Shown in pieces: positions 54,830 through 62,422 of a DNA stretch of 64,000 bases. Below the pieces are notes generated by a model. It had not been told where the DNA came from. It made no database searches and saw only the letters and a list, made by a program, of their open reading frames with translations. This DNA is from Erwinia rhapontici (lineage in GTDB: Bacteria > Pseudomonadota > Gammaproteobacteria > Enterobacterales > Enterobacteriaceae). Location of the stretch: NCBI RefSeq assembly GCF_012271765.1, contig NZ_VRKO01000016.1, positions 730,820-794,819 of the forward strand. The letters run 5' to 3'. A program made the translations under genes and the position numbers. The stretch's first letter is position 1. Each line of letters starts with the position of its first letter.

Positions 54830-56674
54830 TCACGCTACTTTCTCCTCTGTAATGCACATTTCTGGCAGGTTGGCGCGCACAAGCGCTTCGGCGAATGGAG
54901 GCGGCACGGCGTTGCCGCAGCGGGCAACTTGTTTATCTTTCGCGTATTTGTTGCCACGGTAGTCCTGATCAATCACGTACCATGCTGGGAAGCCCTGAGC
55001 GGCATACAGCTCTTTCGGCTGCAGCATGCGCATGCCGATATCAACGATCCGGTATGTCACGCCATCAATCAGAACGAACTCATTCAGCCCATGCTGGCGC
55101 AGGAACTCGCTGACCAACGCCGCGCGCACCTCGTCATAGTCCTGCATTGCCAGACTGGTCTGGATTTCGCCGAAGTGCTGACCGCCAGCTGTGACCGTTT
55201 GCAGCGGTGTGTCGGTGGGCTGTCCGGTGTTGGTGCCGCGCATTTTGATGACGCTCGACGTCACCAGGGCGTGGTGATCCGTGGTTGTGACGGTGTGCAT
55301 GGGGCCATCCAGAGGCGCACCTGGCCCGGTATAGTTCCCACCGAAGTGCTTGGCCAGAAACGCGCTGGCAATCGCAAACTTATTGCCGCCGGCAGTGACG
55401 GTTCCTGTAGGTTTATGCAGGTCCAGTACACGTGGAGCCTGGCCGACACGCTCGCCGTATCCCATCTGGATTAGCGTCGGGCAAACCAGTTGGCTTTTAC
55501 CGCCGCCGCCGGCAGTAACTGTCCCGGCAGGCTGGTCGATTGCATGACCGATGCTTGCGCCGAACTGACGGGCAATAACTGGCGCAATCACGCATGAGTG
55601 ATTAGTGTTAACAACGGTATTCATCGGTTGATCAACGCTGCGCGGCTTCGCTGAGTATTTCGGGCCGCCGGCGCCAGCGGTAAACGGTACCAGTTTGGGA
55701 TTAACCACAGCGTAGCCCGTCTTTTTCGTGATGGTCTGTAGCGGCGCATCCAGACCCTGGCCCCGGAAAGTGTCATAACTGGTTTTGCTGCTGGTGTGGT
55801 TGCACTTCACGATGAAAGGCGTGGGGTTGTCGATCACGAAGCGCTGAATGCCACGGGCAATGCGCTTAAGCGTATTTTCAGCCAGCGGCTTTTTACGGGA
55901 GAAAATCGACGGGCAGGGCAATGACCAGTCGATGCATTCGGCGGCAGTGCGCCACGGTTTGAGCTGGCCGCTTTGCACCGGCAGTGATTTCGGGTCACCG
56001 TGCGACTGTTCCGGCCAGACTATCGGCTGCCCGTCGCAGCGCATCACCATGAAGAAGCGTTTGCGGATCGTCGGCGCGCCGTAATCGCAGGCCTGCAACT
56101 CCCGGTATTCGACGGTGTAGCCCAATCCAGTAATGAGCCGCTGTGCCGCCGGACTGTCCCGGCCGATCTGCAGGAAATCGCACACTTCATCCAGCGCCGG
56201 GTGGTCTGCCTGTACGCCAGTGCTGAGCATACCGACGAACGCGGCGAATGTTTCGCCAGCATACGACGGGTCAGGGCGTTCTTCATTTTCCAGAAGCGGC
56301 CCCCAGGTCTGAAATTCTGTAACGTTTTCCAGCATGCCTACGCGGAAATTGGTATCCAGCGCCCAGCGCAGGACAATCCATGCTAATCCACGGATCTCCT
56401 TCTTCACCGGGGTGCTGCCTTTCGCTTTCGAGAAGTGGCGGCAGTCCGGGGAGAACCATGCCAGCCCCACTGGCGCGCCGCTGGTGGCTGCCACAGGGTC
56501 AATATCAAACACCGATTCGCAGTAATGCAGCGTGTCGGGGTGGTTTGTTGAGTGCATTGCGATGGCGTTCTGGTCGTGGTTGATAGCGATATCCACGCTG
56601 CGCCCGGTTGCCATTTCAATGCCGGTACTGGCTCCGCCGCCGCCGGCGAAGTTATCTACGATGATTTCACGCAT
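54830..56674 (-). CDS. Phage C5-cytosine DNA methyltransferase
   Basis: A 614-residue enzyme with motif I VDNFAGGGGASTGIE, a motif IV variant SPDCRHFSKAKG whose cysteine should be the nucleophile, motif VI ENV (MLENVTEF), motif VIII APTIRKRFF, motif IX QPKELYAAQGFP and motif X GNAVPPPFAEAL. The target-recognition region (about residues 305-500) holds six degenerate repeats of a P-x-x-T-V-T-A-G-G unit spaced about 35-45 residues apart. The enzyme probably protects phage DNA against host restriction. Its first 8 bases overlap the adenine methyltransferase gene upstream. No restriction endonuclease gene is near. Confidence 0.92.
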   Translation of the reverse strand: MREIIVDNFAGGGGASTGIEMATGRSVDIAINHDQNAIAMHSTNHPDTLHYCESVFDIDPVAATSGAPVGLAWFSPDCRHFSKAKGSTPVKKEIRGLAWIVLRWALDTNFRVGMLENVTEFQTWGPLLENEERPDPSYAGETFAAFVGMLSTGVQADHPALDEVCDFLQIGRDSPAAQRLITGLGYTVEYRELQACDYGAPTIRKRFFMVMRCDGQPIVWPEQSHGDPKSLPVQSGQLKPWRTAAECIDWSLPCPSIFSRKKPLAENTLKRIARGIQRFVIDNPTPFIVKCNHTSSKTSYDTFRGQGLDAPLQTITKKTGYAVVNPKLVPFTAGAGGPKYSAKPRSVDQPMNTVVNTNHSCVIAPVIARQFGASIGHAIDQPAGTVTAGGGGKSQLVCPTLIQMGYGERVGQAPRVLDLHKPTGTVTAGGNKFAIASAFLAKHFGGNYTGPGAPLDGPMHTVTTTDHHALVTSSVIKMRGTNTGQPTDTPLQTVTAGGQHFGEIQTSLAMQDYDEVRAALVSEFLRQHGLNEFVLIDGVTYRIVDIGMRMLQPKELYAAQGFPAWYVIDQDYRGNKYAKDKQVARCGNAVPPPFAEALVRANLPEMCITEEKVA

Positions 56675-57536
56675 TCGGGAATTCCTTAAAAGTTGATGCC
56701 AGTGACTGAGCCATAACGATGATCCTGCCGGATGGCGCGCGGTCCAGCAGTAGATGGTTGATGTGCTGCATAACTTTGCGGTTTTTGTCTGATGGCAGAT
56801 CTGCGAGGTGTTCTATTCCCCGAGCAATGCGGTGCACTTCTTCTGGCCAGACGTCGTTTTCGGTTTCCGGCAGCGGCTGGGCGGCGGGTGCTGGTGGAAT
56901 CATTCTGGCCGCCGCCAGCTCAATCTGCCGCATGAACGCGGCGCCGCGCGCTTCGAGTTCATCGCGGCTCACGTAATCAAACTTGGGCCCGCGCCACGTT
57001 TTATCGAACACTGCGATTGCCGCGCCGAATCCGGCGGATGATTCCGCCGGCTGACCCTCTTCCGGACGGTACCACACCGGCAGGTCAAAGCTGATGCGCC
57101 CGCGAATGAATGCGACGTGATCCGCTTCTTCCGGCCACCAGACCTCTCCTGTTGCCGCTTTAATCAGAAAAACATAGCGGCCACCGGCTTCACGCATGGC
57201 AAGCGTGTGAGCCATGATGTGGCGCATGCCGGTGATGTACTGGCCGTCGTGCTGGCTGGCTCGGGAATATGGCGGATTTGCGTAGCCAGCGCCGTTCAGT
57301 TCCGCCAGGCGTGCACTCCAGTCCTGAGTGAGCGCGTTATCCTCGGCACTGTAGAACGCTTCACACTTGGCATTGTCACGATCGGCGAAAAGGTCTAGCA
57401 CGAACGGGCCAAATTTTGAGTTGATGCCCCACCACAGCCGATCCGGTGACCGCCACTGGTCGCCGACCTCCTTCAGCTTGTGCGTGGGCGCTGCGCGAAG
57501 GGCTTCGAGAGCTGCGCAGTACGGGTGAATAATCAT
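56667..57536 (-). CDS. Phage N6-adenine DNA methyltransferase
   Basis: A 289-residue protein with the catalytic NPPY motif in GAGYANPPYSRASQHDGQ and the opening GDQWRSPDRLWWGINSKFGPFVLDLFADRDNAK, typical of phage DNA N-6-adenine-methyltransferases (Dam-like). The C-terminal 80 residues (AARMIPPAPAAQPL...KEFPNA) are an extra helical tail, perhaps fused from another phage protein. It overlaps the cytosine methyltransferase by 8 bases and its ATG overlaps the stop of a small frame upstream. Confidence 0.88.
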   Translation of the reverse strand: MIIHPYCAALEALRAAPTHKLKEVGDQWRSPDRLWWGINSKFGPFVLDLFADRDNAKCEAFYSAEDNALTQDWSARLAELNGAGYANPPYSRASQHDGQYITGMRHIMAHTLAMREAGGRYVFLIKAATGEVWWPEEADHVAFIRGRISFDLPVWYRPEEGQPAESSAGFGAAIAVFDKTWRGPKFDYVSRDELEARGAAFMRQIELAAARMIPPAPAAQPLPETENDVWPEEVHRIARGIEHLADLPSDKNRKVMQHINHLLLDRAPSGRIIVMAQSLASTFKEFPNA

Positions 57537-57653
57537 TTGAGGGTTAGCTCCGCAATCAGGGCCGCGATAAGCAGCAGGATCAGCACGGCAGCCGGGCAGG
57601 CGCCGTCATAGGAAAGTTTGTGGCGCGCAGGTGGCGCCGGAATTTTTTTTCAT
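57533..57653 (-). pseudogene. Small membrane-peptide gene with a one-base poly-A shift
   Basis: From ATG at 57653 the reading runs MKKNSGATC and stops after 15 codons. If one A is removed from the run of eight A (57643-57650), the frame becomes MKKIPAPPARHKLSYDGACP followed by a hydrophobic helix AAVLILLLIAALIAELTLK, 39 residues, with its TGA overlapping the adenine methyltransferase ATG (ATGA). This exact fit suggests a real small membrane protein either broken by slippage, read by polymerase or ribosome slipping on the A-run, or affected by a sequencing error. Coordinates include the extra base. Confidence 0.45.
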
Positions 57654-57667
57654 GTGATGAGGGGCGT

Positions 57668-57699
57668 AAAAAAACCGCCAAGGTGGCGGTTAGTTTTTT
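57668..57699. terminator. Bidirectional terminator left of the AT-rich cassette
   Basis: AACCGCCA (57673-57680) and TGGCGGTT (57684-57691) form an 8-bp stem, loop AGG. A run of seven A on the left gives a U-run for minus-strand transcripts from the cassette, and AGTTTTTTTA follows on the plus strand. It isolates the cassette from the methyltransferase genes downstream. Confidence 0.8.
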
Positions 57700-57738
57700 A
57701 GTATGAGCTGTGAACTTGTATTTATTAATTATTAATTA

Positions 57739-58629
57739 TCATGTTATCCCAACTATTGTTAACAATACTTTTGGGGCTATGAATGCAAAAATAAAAAGAA
57801 AAAGCATAAATGCACAATGTTTTACGAAGGATGTGCTGGTGAAATATTCACCACCTTTGCTTATACCTGCCATGAAGACAAAAATGAAGCTTAATGTACA
57901 CGACCAAAGTATAAGAATAATTGCTAACGCGGTGCTAAGCTGCATATCTTTAGAGAAGATATTTACAGATATCGAAATGAAAGTAAAGAACGAAGCAAAT
58001 AATGCGATTACAGCAAGAATTGAATTTCTGGCATTTACTACTTCCCCCTCGAAGGATTTAACGCTTTCATTCAGTCTTTCTTCAGCATCAAAAATTAAAG
58101 TGTCAAATTCAGTTAATTTAGCTTGTTGCGTTGTTATCATTCCCATTAATTTAGTGGACATGATTTTGCTTTTTTTTATTTCTTTTTTATTTTCAGATAG
58201 ACTTACCTCAAAGCCAGATATCTTTACTGACGCGTCGTTCCATAAGGTAAAAATGGCATGGTTAAAACTTTGATTCGGACTTGTAATGTTCGAGGTTGAG
58301 TTTTTTTCAGAATTTTCTGTGTTATTGGTGTTGATGTTTTTTGTATTACTAATGAAATCGATAGGGCTATTTTCTTTAGCTCCTCCATGGAGGGTATGCA
58401 AAAGATCCCCATTAGTGGTGTTTTTCTTATTTGTTTGAAATTTAAGAAAATTGTTGTTGGTTGAAGAAGCAACGCTTTCGATTTCATTGTCTGAATTTAA
58501 CTGCAACTTCCCAGTATTAGTACTGGGTGAGTTAATAAAGCTAATTCCATTCCGGTCCTTGTTATAATCAATTGAGTTTGATTGAACTAGGGGGATAAAA
58601 TTTTTTAAGCCTTTTTTAGAAGATTTCAT
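57739..58629 (-). CDS. AT-rich cassette gene B: unknown protein with three C-terminal membrane segments
   Basis: A 296-residue protein. Residues 1-125 are low-complexity and rich in Asn, Ser and Thr. Residues about 140-200 are a predicted coiled coil (SLSENKKEIKKSKIMSTKL...EERLNESVKSFEGEV). Three hydrophobic segments follow at about 202-224, 231-254 and 269-293. No enzymatic motif is visible. Base composition is far more AT-rich than the rest of the prophage. Its start is preceded by a run of nine G that also supplies the G of the previous gene's stop, so the ribosome site is a slippery homopolymer. A membrane-disrupting defence effector is one possibility; I do not recognise the family. Confidence 0.7.
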   Translation of the reverse strand: MKSSKKGLKNFIPLVQSNSIDYNKDRNGISFINSPSTNTGKLQLNSDNEIESVASSTNNNFLKFQTNKKNTTNGDLLHTLHGGAKENSPIDFISNTKNINTNNTENSEKNSTSNITSPNQSFNHAIFTLWNDASVKISGFEVSLSENKKEIKKSKIMSTKLMGMITTQQAKLTEFDTLIFDAEERLNESVKSFEGEVVNARNSILAVIALFASFFTFISISVNIFSKDMQLSTALAIILILWSCTLSFIFVFMAGISKGGEYFTSTSFVKHCAFMLFLFIFAFIAPKVLLTIVGIT

Positions 58630-58631
58630 TT

Positions 58632-58640
58632 CCCCCCCCC
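58632..58640 (-). promoter_or_regulatory. G9 tract serving as ribosome-binding site
   Basis: On the minus strand the bases between the two cassette genes read TAG, eight more G, AA, then ATG; the run is nine G. It lies exactly where a Shine-Dalgarno sequence should be, in an otherwise AT-rich locus. Changes in length by slipped-strand mispairing would alter SD spacing for gene B. Confidence 0.6.
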
Positions 58641-59407
58641 TATTCAGGAATACTCACTTTATCCCTAAATGTCTCAATGACAACATTTATATTGTTATGA
58701 GATGAATAATCATCTTCCATACTAGTGTTAATATCAACTTGCTTAACAAGAATTATTTCGTTGCCATCTATGCTCTTCCCTGTGTTGTAAGTGGTTATGT
58801 TGTTAAGTTGCACATTATCATTAAAGAGTGGTCTGTTGTAAGAAATGGAAACATCACTGAGATCTTCTGTTTTTTTGATTCTTTCTGAATTTAAAAATCT
58901 ATCGGCAATGTATTTATTAGGGTTCTCAGCGTCAATAAATCCAATTGCAACCAAACCAATTCTGTTGATTTTTTTATTTATTTTTTCATGTGCATCACAA
59001 ATGCTCTTAATCATGGAGCAAAAAGAATTCATGTCGAACTTTTCATCAACGGTACTATGGTCATAATAAAAGTCACAACGCAAATTTGAGCACTGAAGGC
59101 GAAATTTATTGTCAGTTGAATGCAATTGCAATCTAGGTATTTCTGCAGGGGCATCTTTTGGTAAAAAACCAAAAGATTGAGCATTTTCGAGTGTTACATT
59201 TAAGATTTCTTTAATGGATTTTTTGAAGAAATAAGAGAGCCCATCAAAGTCTAAATTTACTTGATCTTTATAAAACACTGCCATTTGGGCCTGAAGAATC
59301 TTCACTGGGGTTGTCCTTTTTTTAAACAAATCTTTGTGGTTATTATTACAAAAACCTATCTTAAATGAAAGATCATTGAAAATGAATAATAATTCAGGAT
59401 ATTGCAT
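58640..59407 (-). CDS. AT-rich cassette gene A: unknown soluble protein
   Basis: A 255-residue protein without signal or membrane segments. Its pattern (LSFKIGF near the start, KFRLQCSNLRCDFYYD in the middle, then a helix ending CDAHEKINKKINRIGLVAIGFID, and later ILVKQVDINTS) loosely resembles TIGR04255-type proteins, a family of unknown function; this likeness is weak. It is AT-rich, starts after an AT-rich 174-bp region and is followed by gene B only 10 bases later. A sensor/effector pair acting against other phages is inferred from gene order and prophage position only. Confidence 0.65.
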   Translation of the reverse strand: MQYPELLFIFNDLSFKIGFCNNNHKDLFKKRTTPVKILQAQMAVFYKDQVNLDFDGLSYFFKKSIKEILNVTLENAQSFGFLPKDAPAEIPRLQLHSTDNKFRLQCSNLRCDFYYDHSTVDEKFDMNSFCSMIKSICDAHEKINKKINRIGLVAIGFIDAENPNKYIADRFLNSERIKKTEDLSDVSISYNRPLFNDNVQLNNITTYNTGKSIDGNEIILVKQVDINTSMEDDYSSHNNINVVIETFRDKVSIPE

Positions 59408-59500
59408 GATGATTAAAAACGATTATTGTTACTGAGAACCATGAATGGATGGTAAGTGCACAAAGACCTGTATTCCAATCTTGTAACTTCATCAACATCT

Positions 59501-59521
59501 AGCACAAGTTGAGCTTGTGCT
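59501..59521. promoter_or_regulatory. Inverted repeat between the cassette and the early operon
   Basis: AGCACAAG (59501-59508), TTGAG, CTTGTGCT (59514-59521) is a perfect 8-bp inverted repeat. It lies 94 bases upstream of cassette gene A on the minus strand and just beyond the HTH gene stop. It may be an operator for the cassette or a terminator for the early operon; no U-run follows. Confidence 0.45.
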
Positions 59522-59581
59522 CACTGGAATGAGATGTCGCTGGCTGCTGCGCTGCTTTACATTCCGCTGCTGACGTCCCCA

Positions 59582-59974
59582 TCAGGCGCACGCTCGCATA
59601 GCGGTGTAGTGACCAGCGCTGAAGAAATCCATGATTGAAACGCCCAGAGCCTCCGCATATTTCTCGCATGTCGAAATACTGGGTTTATCGTGAGCCATTA
59701 CGCCATGAACTGAGCGAACGGGGATCCCCATGCGCTTGGCAACCTCATTTAACGGTATGTTGTGAGTAAGAGAAAGGTTTTGAACTGCTAGGCTGAACGA
59801 GAACTTTCCCGGCTCTGCCGATGGCGGTTGCTTCTGCTTCAGGCTGCTCAACGCAATCTGGTGCAGGGCTAATGTTGTTTCCATAAAGTCAGCCGATGGA
59901 GCGTTACGCGCAATGGCGATTTTAAGCTGCGACATGCGCAGCTCACATTCAGCAATCAGTAAGGGTGTATTCAT
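59582..59974 (-). CDS. Phage HTH protein
   Basis: A 130-residue protein with an N-terminal helical part (LLIAECELRMSQLKIAIARN) and a C-terminal XRE-like HTH: FSLAVQNLSLTHNIPLNEVAKRMGIPVRSVHGVMAHDKPSISTCEKYAEALGVSIMDFF. It may regulate the lysogenic or early genes. It overlaps the small methyltransferase by 4 bases (ATGA). It is the last gene of the early operon before the AT-rich cassette. Not a CI-like repressor, as no autocleavage domain is present. Confidence 0.7.
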   Translation of the reverse strand: MNTPLLIAECELRMSQLKIAIARNAPSADFMETTLALHQIALSSLKQKQPPSAEPGKFSFSLAVQNLSLTHNIPLNEVAKRMGIPVRSVHGVMAHDKPSISTCEKYAEALGVSIMDFFSAGHYTAMRACA

Positions 59975-60450
59975 GCTGCCTGCTCCTTCATGAAAGCAAT
60001 CCAGTGAGTATTGGCACGCTTGCCGGATGGATGACCAAATGCAGGCTTCTCTGGCGTCAGCGCCAGTATTTCCCGCGTCGCTATCTGGGTTTCATTCCAC
60101 TTAAAAATGAGAGTGCCGCCCGGACGGAGAACACGGAATGCCTCACGGAAGCCAGTGGCAAGGTCATCGCGCCACGTTGCTTTGTTCAGAACGCCGTATT
60201 TGGCGCGAAGCCAGCTGGTTTCGCCTGCATATTCGAGGTGCGGAGGATCGAACACTACAAGGTTGAATGACTCATGCTCGAACGGCAGGGCGCGGAAGTC
60301 AGCGACCATATCAGGTGCGATACTCAGTGACCGGCCATCACAAAGCGTGTGCTGTTCGCTTCGGATATCGCAGAACATGACGCGCGGATCGGTGCGGTCG
60401 AACCAGAACATTCGGGATCCGCAGCACATGTCCAGAATGGATTTTTTCAT
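59971..60450 (-). CDS. Small SAM-dependent methyltransferase
   Basis: A 159-residue class I methyltransferase. SILDMCCGSRMFWFDRTDP is a motif I variant, VFDPPHLEYAGETSW carries a DPPH motif where DNA methyltransferases have D/N-PP-Y/F, and FRVLRPGGTLIFKWNE is post-motif. It is a common prophage protein with unknown substrate, possibly DNA or a nucleotide. The DPPH variant suggests a changed target or loss of base methylation. It lies in the early operon, coupled to the HTH gene downstream. Confidence 0.75.
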   Translation of the reverse strand: MKKSILDMCCGSRMFWFDRTDPRVMFCDIRSEQHTLCDGRSLSIAPDMVADFRALPFEHESFNLVVFDPPHLEYAGETSWLRAKYGVLNKATWRDDLATGFREAFRVLRPGGTLIFKWNETQIATREILALTPEKPAFGHPSGKRANTHWIAFMKEQAA

Positions 60451-60452
60451 CC

Positions 60453-60680
60453 CTACGGCTCCCAGTAGCTGAGTTCTTCATCGACGTGCCAGCACGCATC
60501 GCCCTGGTCTTCGAAAGGAGGCTCACCGCTTTTCTGCCGCTCCTCGATAGTGACTTCGGAGTTACGGCTGCAGAACTCTTTCCACTGCTTGCGGCCTTTT
60601 TTCCAGCCCCGGTGCCAGCCCAGTGCTTTCGTTTCGATACGCCAGGCACGGTTGGCCAGCTGCATTTGAGTTTTAGGCAT
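60453..60680 (-). CDS. 75-residue phage protein
   Basis: The ATG at 60680 has AGGA 6 bases upstream. MPKTQMQLANRAWRIETKALGWHRGWKKGRKQWKEF is strongly basic and Trp-rich, while the C-terminal half (EPPFEDQGDACWHVDEELSYWEP) is acidic. Similar small proteins are frequent in lambdoid early regions; no function known. Overlaps the next upstream gene by 8 bases. Confidence 0.6.
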   Translation of the reverse strand: MPKTQMQLANRAWRIETKALGWHRGWKKGRKQWKEFCSRNSEVTIEERQKSGEPPFEDQGDACWHVDEELSYWEP

Positions 60681-61050
60681 TGGATTCCTCTCTGGTGCGT
60701 GGCGCACCGCGATATTCAGGATGTGGACGGTGTTTCGGCGGTGCTATGGCGTGCTTGATTGCTGCCTGCCATGTGGCGCGGTTATTACGCAGCCAGCGCC
60801 CGCCGTTCACATCAAAGAAACCATCTGGAACTGGATGGGATAGAGGTTCTAGCACATCACATGGGACGGCTATGGTGTTCTCGCCATCGTTGTAATAGCT
60901 GAGGTGGGCCTTTATCTGGCTGTCGGTGTAGCGCCCGGCAGCGGCCATACGACCGCGATAGCCGGAGTCGTCAGGCGCCCATAAAATGATGTACGGGGAT
61001 CTGCGTTGAGTGTGCGCGATGCTCAAAACGAAATATTCACGCTCAGACAT
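60673..61050 (-). CDS. 125-residue phage protein of unknown function
   Basis: The ATG at 61050 has GGAGAA 5 bases upstream. MSEREYFVLSIAHTQRRSPYIILWAPDDSGYRGRMAAAGRYTDSQIKAHLSYYNDGENTIAVPCDVLEPLSHPVPDGFF suggests a compact alpha/beta domain; the C-terminus is basic. It resembles conserved lambdoid early proteins without a known role. Cytoplasmic. The 121 bases before it contain a GC-rich CCCGG/CCGGG hairpin near 61096-61112. Confidence 0.6.
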   Translation of the reverse strand: MSEREYFVLSIAHTQRRSPYIILWAPDDSGYRGRMAAAGRYTDSQIKAHLSYYNDGENTIAVPCDVLEPLSHPVPDGFFDVNGGRWLRNNRATWQAAIKHAIAPPKHRPHPEYRGAPRTREESNA

Positions 61051-61171
61051 TGGTTCTCCTTCGAAGCGTTGATCGCCAGTCCCGAAAGAGACGCACCCGG
61101 GCATTGCCGGGCCGTTAAGCGTCAGAGAGTTGGCGGGGAGTGGGGATCAGGAAGATAAGAAATGGTGAGGG

Positions 61172-61663
61172 CTAATTTTTATTGCCATATGCTGACTGCA
61201 TTTCAGCATATATAGCGCTGCCATCATCATCAGGGTCATCATAGGCATTAGCCCAGTCATGCCAGTTGTTGGCAAAGGCTTGCCACTTTTGCCCGTGCTC
61301 CAGCATAAGGTCGATTTTTTCGTCAACTTCGAACCCGGGAATTGCTCTAACCATTCGCAGGCAACGACCGAAATCATCTGGATCACGCGGATAAGCAAAC
61401 TCTGGTTCAGGGAATCCATCTTCACTGAGCACCCAGGCCATATATTTGCTGCTAATACCAACATCATCACTGGACAGCCATGCGGTCAGGCCCATTCCGC
61501 TACTGGCTTTAACGATCGGTTTGGCGAACTCTTTCACCAGGCCATCCGCGGCTGCGATAACTGCATTCATCAGACGAGGTTCTGCGGGAAGCCCCGGATG
61601 CTGTCGGCATACTTCATTATTAATCGCTGTGAACAAGCTGATTTGGTCGAGTTTATAGCTCAT
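61172..61663 (-). CDS. 163-residue phage protein of unknown function
   Basis: MSYKLDQISLFTAINNEVCRQHPGLPAEPRLMNAVIAAADGLVKEF opens a mostly helical, acidic protein with an acidic tail (DWANAYDDPDDDGSAIYAEMQ). No signal or membrane segment and no catalytic motif that I recognise. It starts 2 bases after the stop of the HD-domain gene, so it is coupled to it. Confidence 0.6.
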   Translation of the reverse strand: MSYKLDQISLFTAINNEVCRQHPGLPAEPRLMNAVIAAADGLVKEFAKPIVKASSGMGLTAWLSSDDVGISSKYMAWVLSEDGFPEPEFAYPRDPDDFGRCLRMVRAIPGFEVDEKIDLMLEHGQKWQAFANNWHDWANAYDDPDDDGSAIYAEMQSAYGNKN

Positions 61664-61665
61664 GA

Positions 61666-62190
61666 TTAGCGATCACCTTTCGACTGGTTATACCGGTTCA
61701 GGAACAGCACTCGCGCCTGGCGGGGGAGTAGCTGCGACACGATGAAGTCAGCGCAGGGGATGTCTTCGAGAGCAGGCCAAGGCGTGCCGTCATCCATATC
61801 GAAGTCGCGGCGCTCAGTGGCCAGCATAATCAGGTCGGCGTATTTGACCGGAGAGGACATCGCTGGTGGCAGGCCGAACTTACTGCGGATCACCGCATCA
61901 ACTCGGTCCTCAATCACGCGGTACTCCGGTATCAGCGCTTTGAGCGGCGTGCTTATGTCGTTGCAGTAAGCCTCCGCCGCATCGTGCAGCAGCGCCTCTA
62001 GGGCGAACTCTGGCGGCACAAGGTAGCTGACGTGCACCGAGTGCTGGGCCACGCTGTAAAAGTCCTGGAGGTGGCCCGTAAAGCGGCAGATATTCGACAG
62101 CGCGGCGGCGATATCTTCGATGTTGATGCTGGACGGGTCGGTATCGGTAAAGCTGAAGTGATGTCCGGAAAGGGTGTTAATCCACGTCAT
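61666..62190 (-). CDS. HD-domain phosphohydrolase
   Basis: The ATG at 62190 (MTWINTLSGHHFSF) gives 174 residues with AGGA upstream. The HD motif is EALLHDAAEAYCNDISTPLKALIPEY, with an upstream histidine in FYSVAQHSVHVSYL and a later aspartate in VKYADLIMLATERRDF. This matches YfbR-like 5'-nucleotidases and phage HD hydrolases that act on dNMPs or nucleotides. It may recycle nucleotides or counter nucleotide-based host defences; the second is inference. Overlaps the ANR gene by 4 bases. Confidence 0.8.
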   Translation of the reverse strand: MTWINTLSGHHFSFTDTDPSSINIEDIAAALSNICRFTGHLQDFYSVAQHSVHVSYLVPPEFALEALLHDAAEAYCNDISTPLKALIPEYRVIEDRVDAVIRSKFGLPPAMSSPVKYADLIMLATERRDFDMDDGTPWPALEDIPCADFIVSQLLPRQARVLFLNRYNQSKGDR

Positions 62191-62381
62191 ACCGTTGGTT
62201 CCTGTGCTGCGTTGCGGCGGGCGGTACCGGCGCAGAACTCCGCGCGCTGTTCTGCCCAAAGGATGTTATGGCCGGTGGCTGCACGGGATGCTTGCTGCCA
62301 CTGGTGGGCCGCTTCTGAGAAACAGCCTTTCTTCTCGCTATCAGCGGCCTGCTGAGCGAGGTTTTTATAGGTCAGTCGCAT
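62187..62381 (-). CDS. ANR-family regulator
   Basis: A 64-residue protein from ATG 62381: RLTYKNLAQQAADSEKKGCFSEAAHQWQQASRAATGHNILWAEQRAEFC matches the ANR (Aar-like negative regulator) pattern. ANR proteins dampen AraC-type or H-NS-linked regulation; in phages the role is unknown. It overlaps the HD gene by 4 bases. Confidence 0.7.
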   Translation of the reverse strand: MRLTYKNLAQQAADSEKKGCFSEAAHQWQQASRAATGHNILWAEQRAEFCAGTARRNAAQEPTV

Positions 62382-62422
62382 AAATGCTCCAGAAAGCCCC
62401 CGTAGGGGCTGCAAGCTGGGGA

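Noticed and set aside
54821..55474. 217-codon plus-strand frame opposite the cytosine methyltransferase
   Set aside because: Antisense shadow; methyltransferase motifs on the minus strand are complete and unambiguous.
57710..58273. 187-codon plus-strand frame opposite cassette gene B
   Set aside because: Likely shadow in AT-rich DNA; gene B has a coiled coil and membrane segments, is followed by a terminator and is coupled to gene A.
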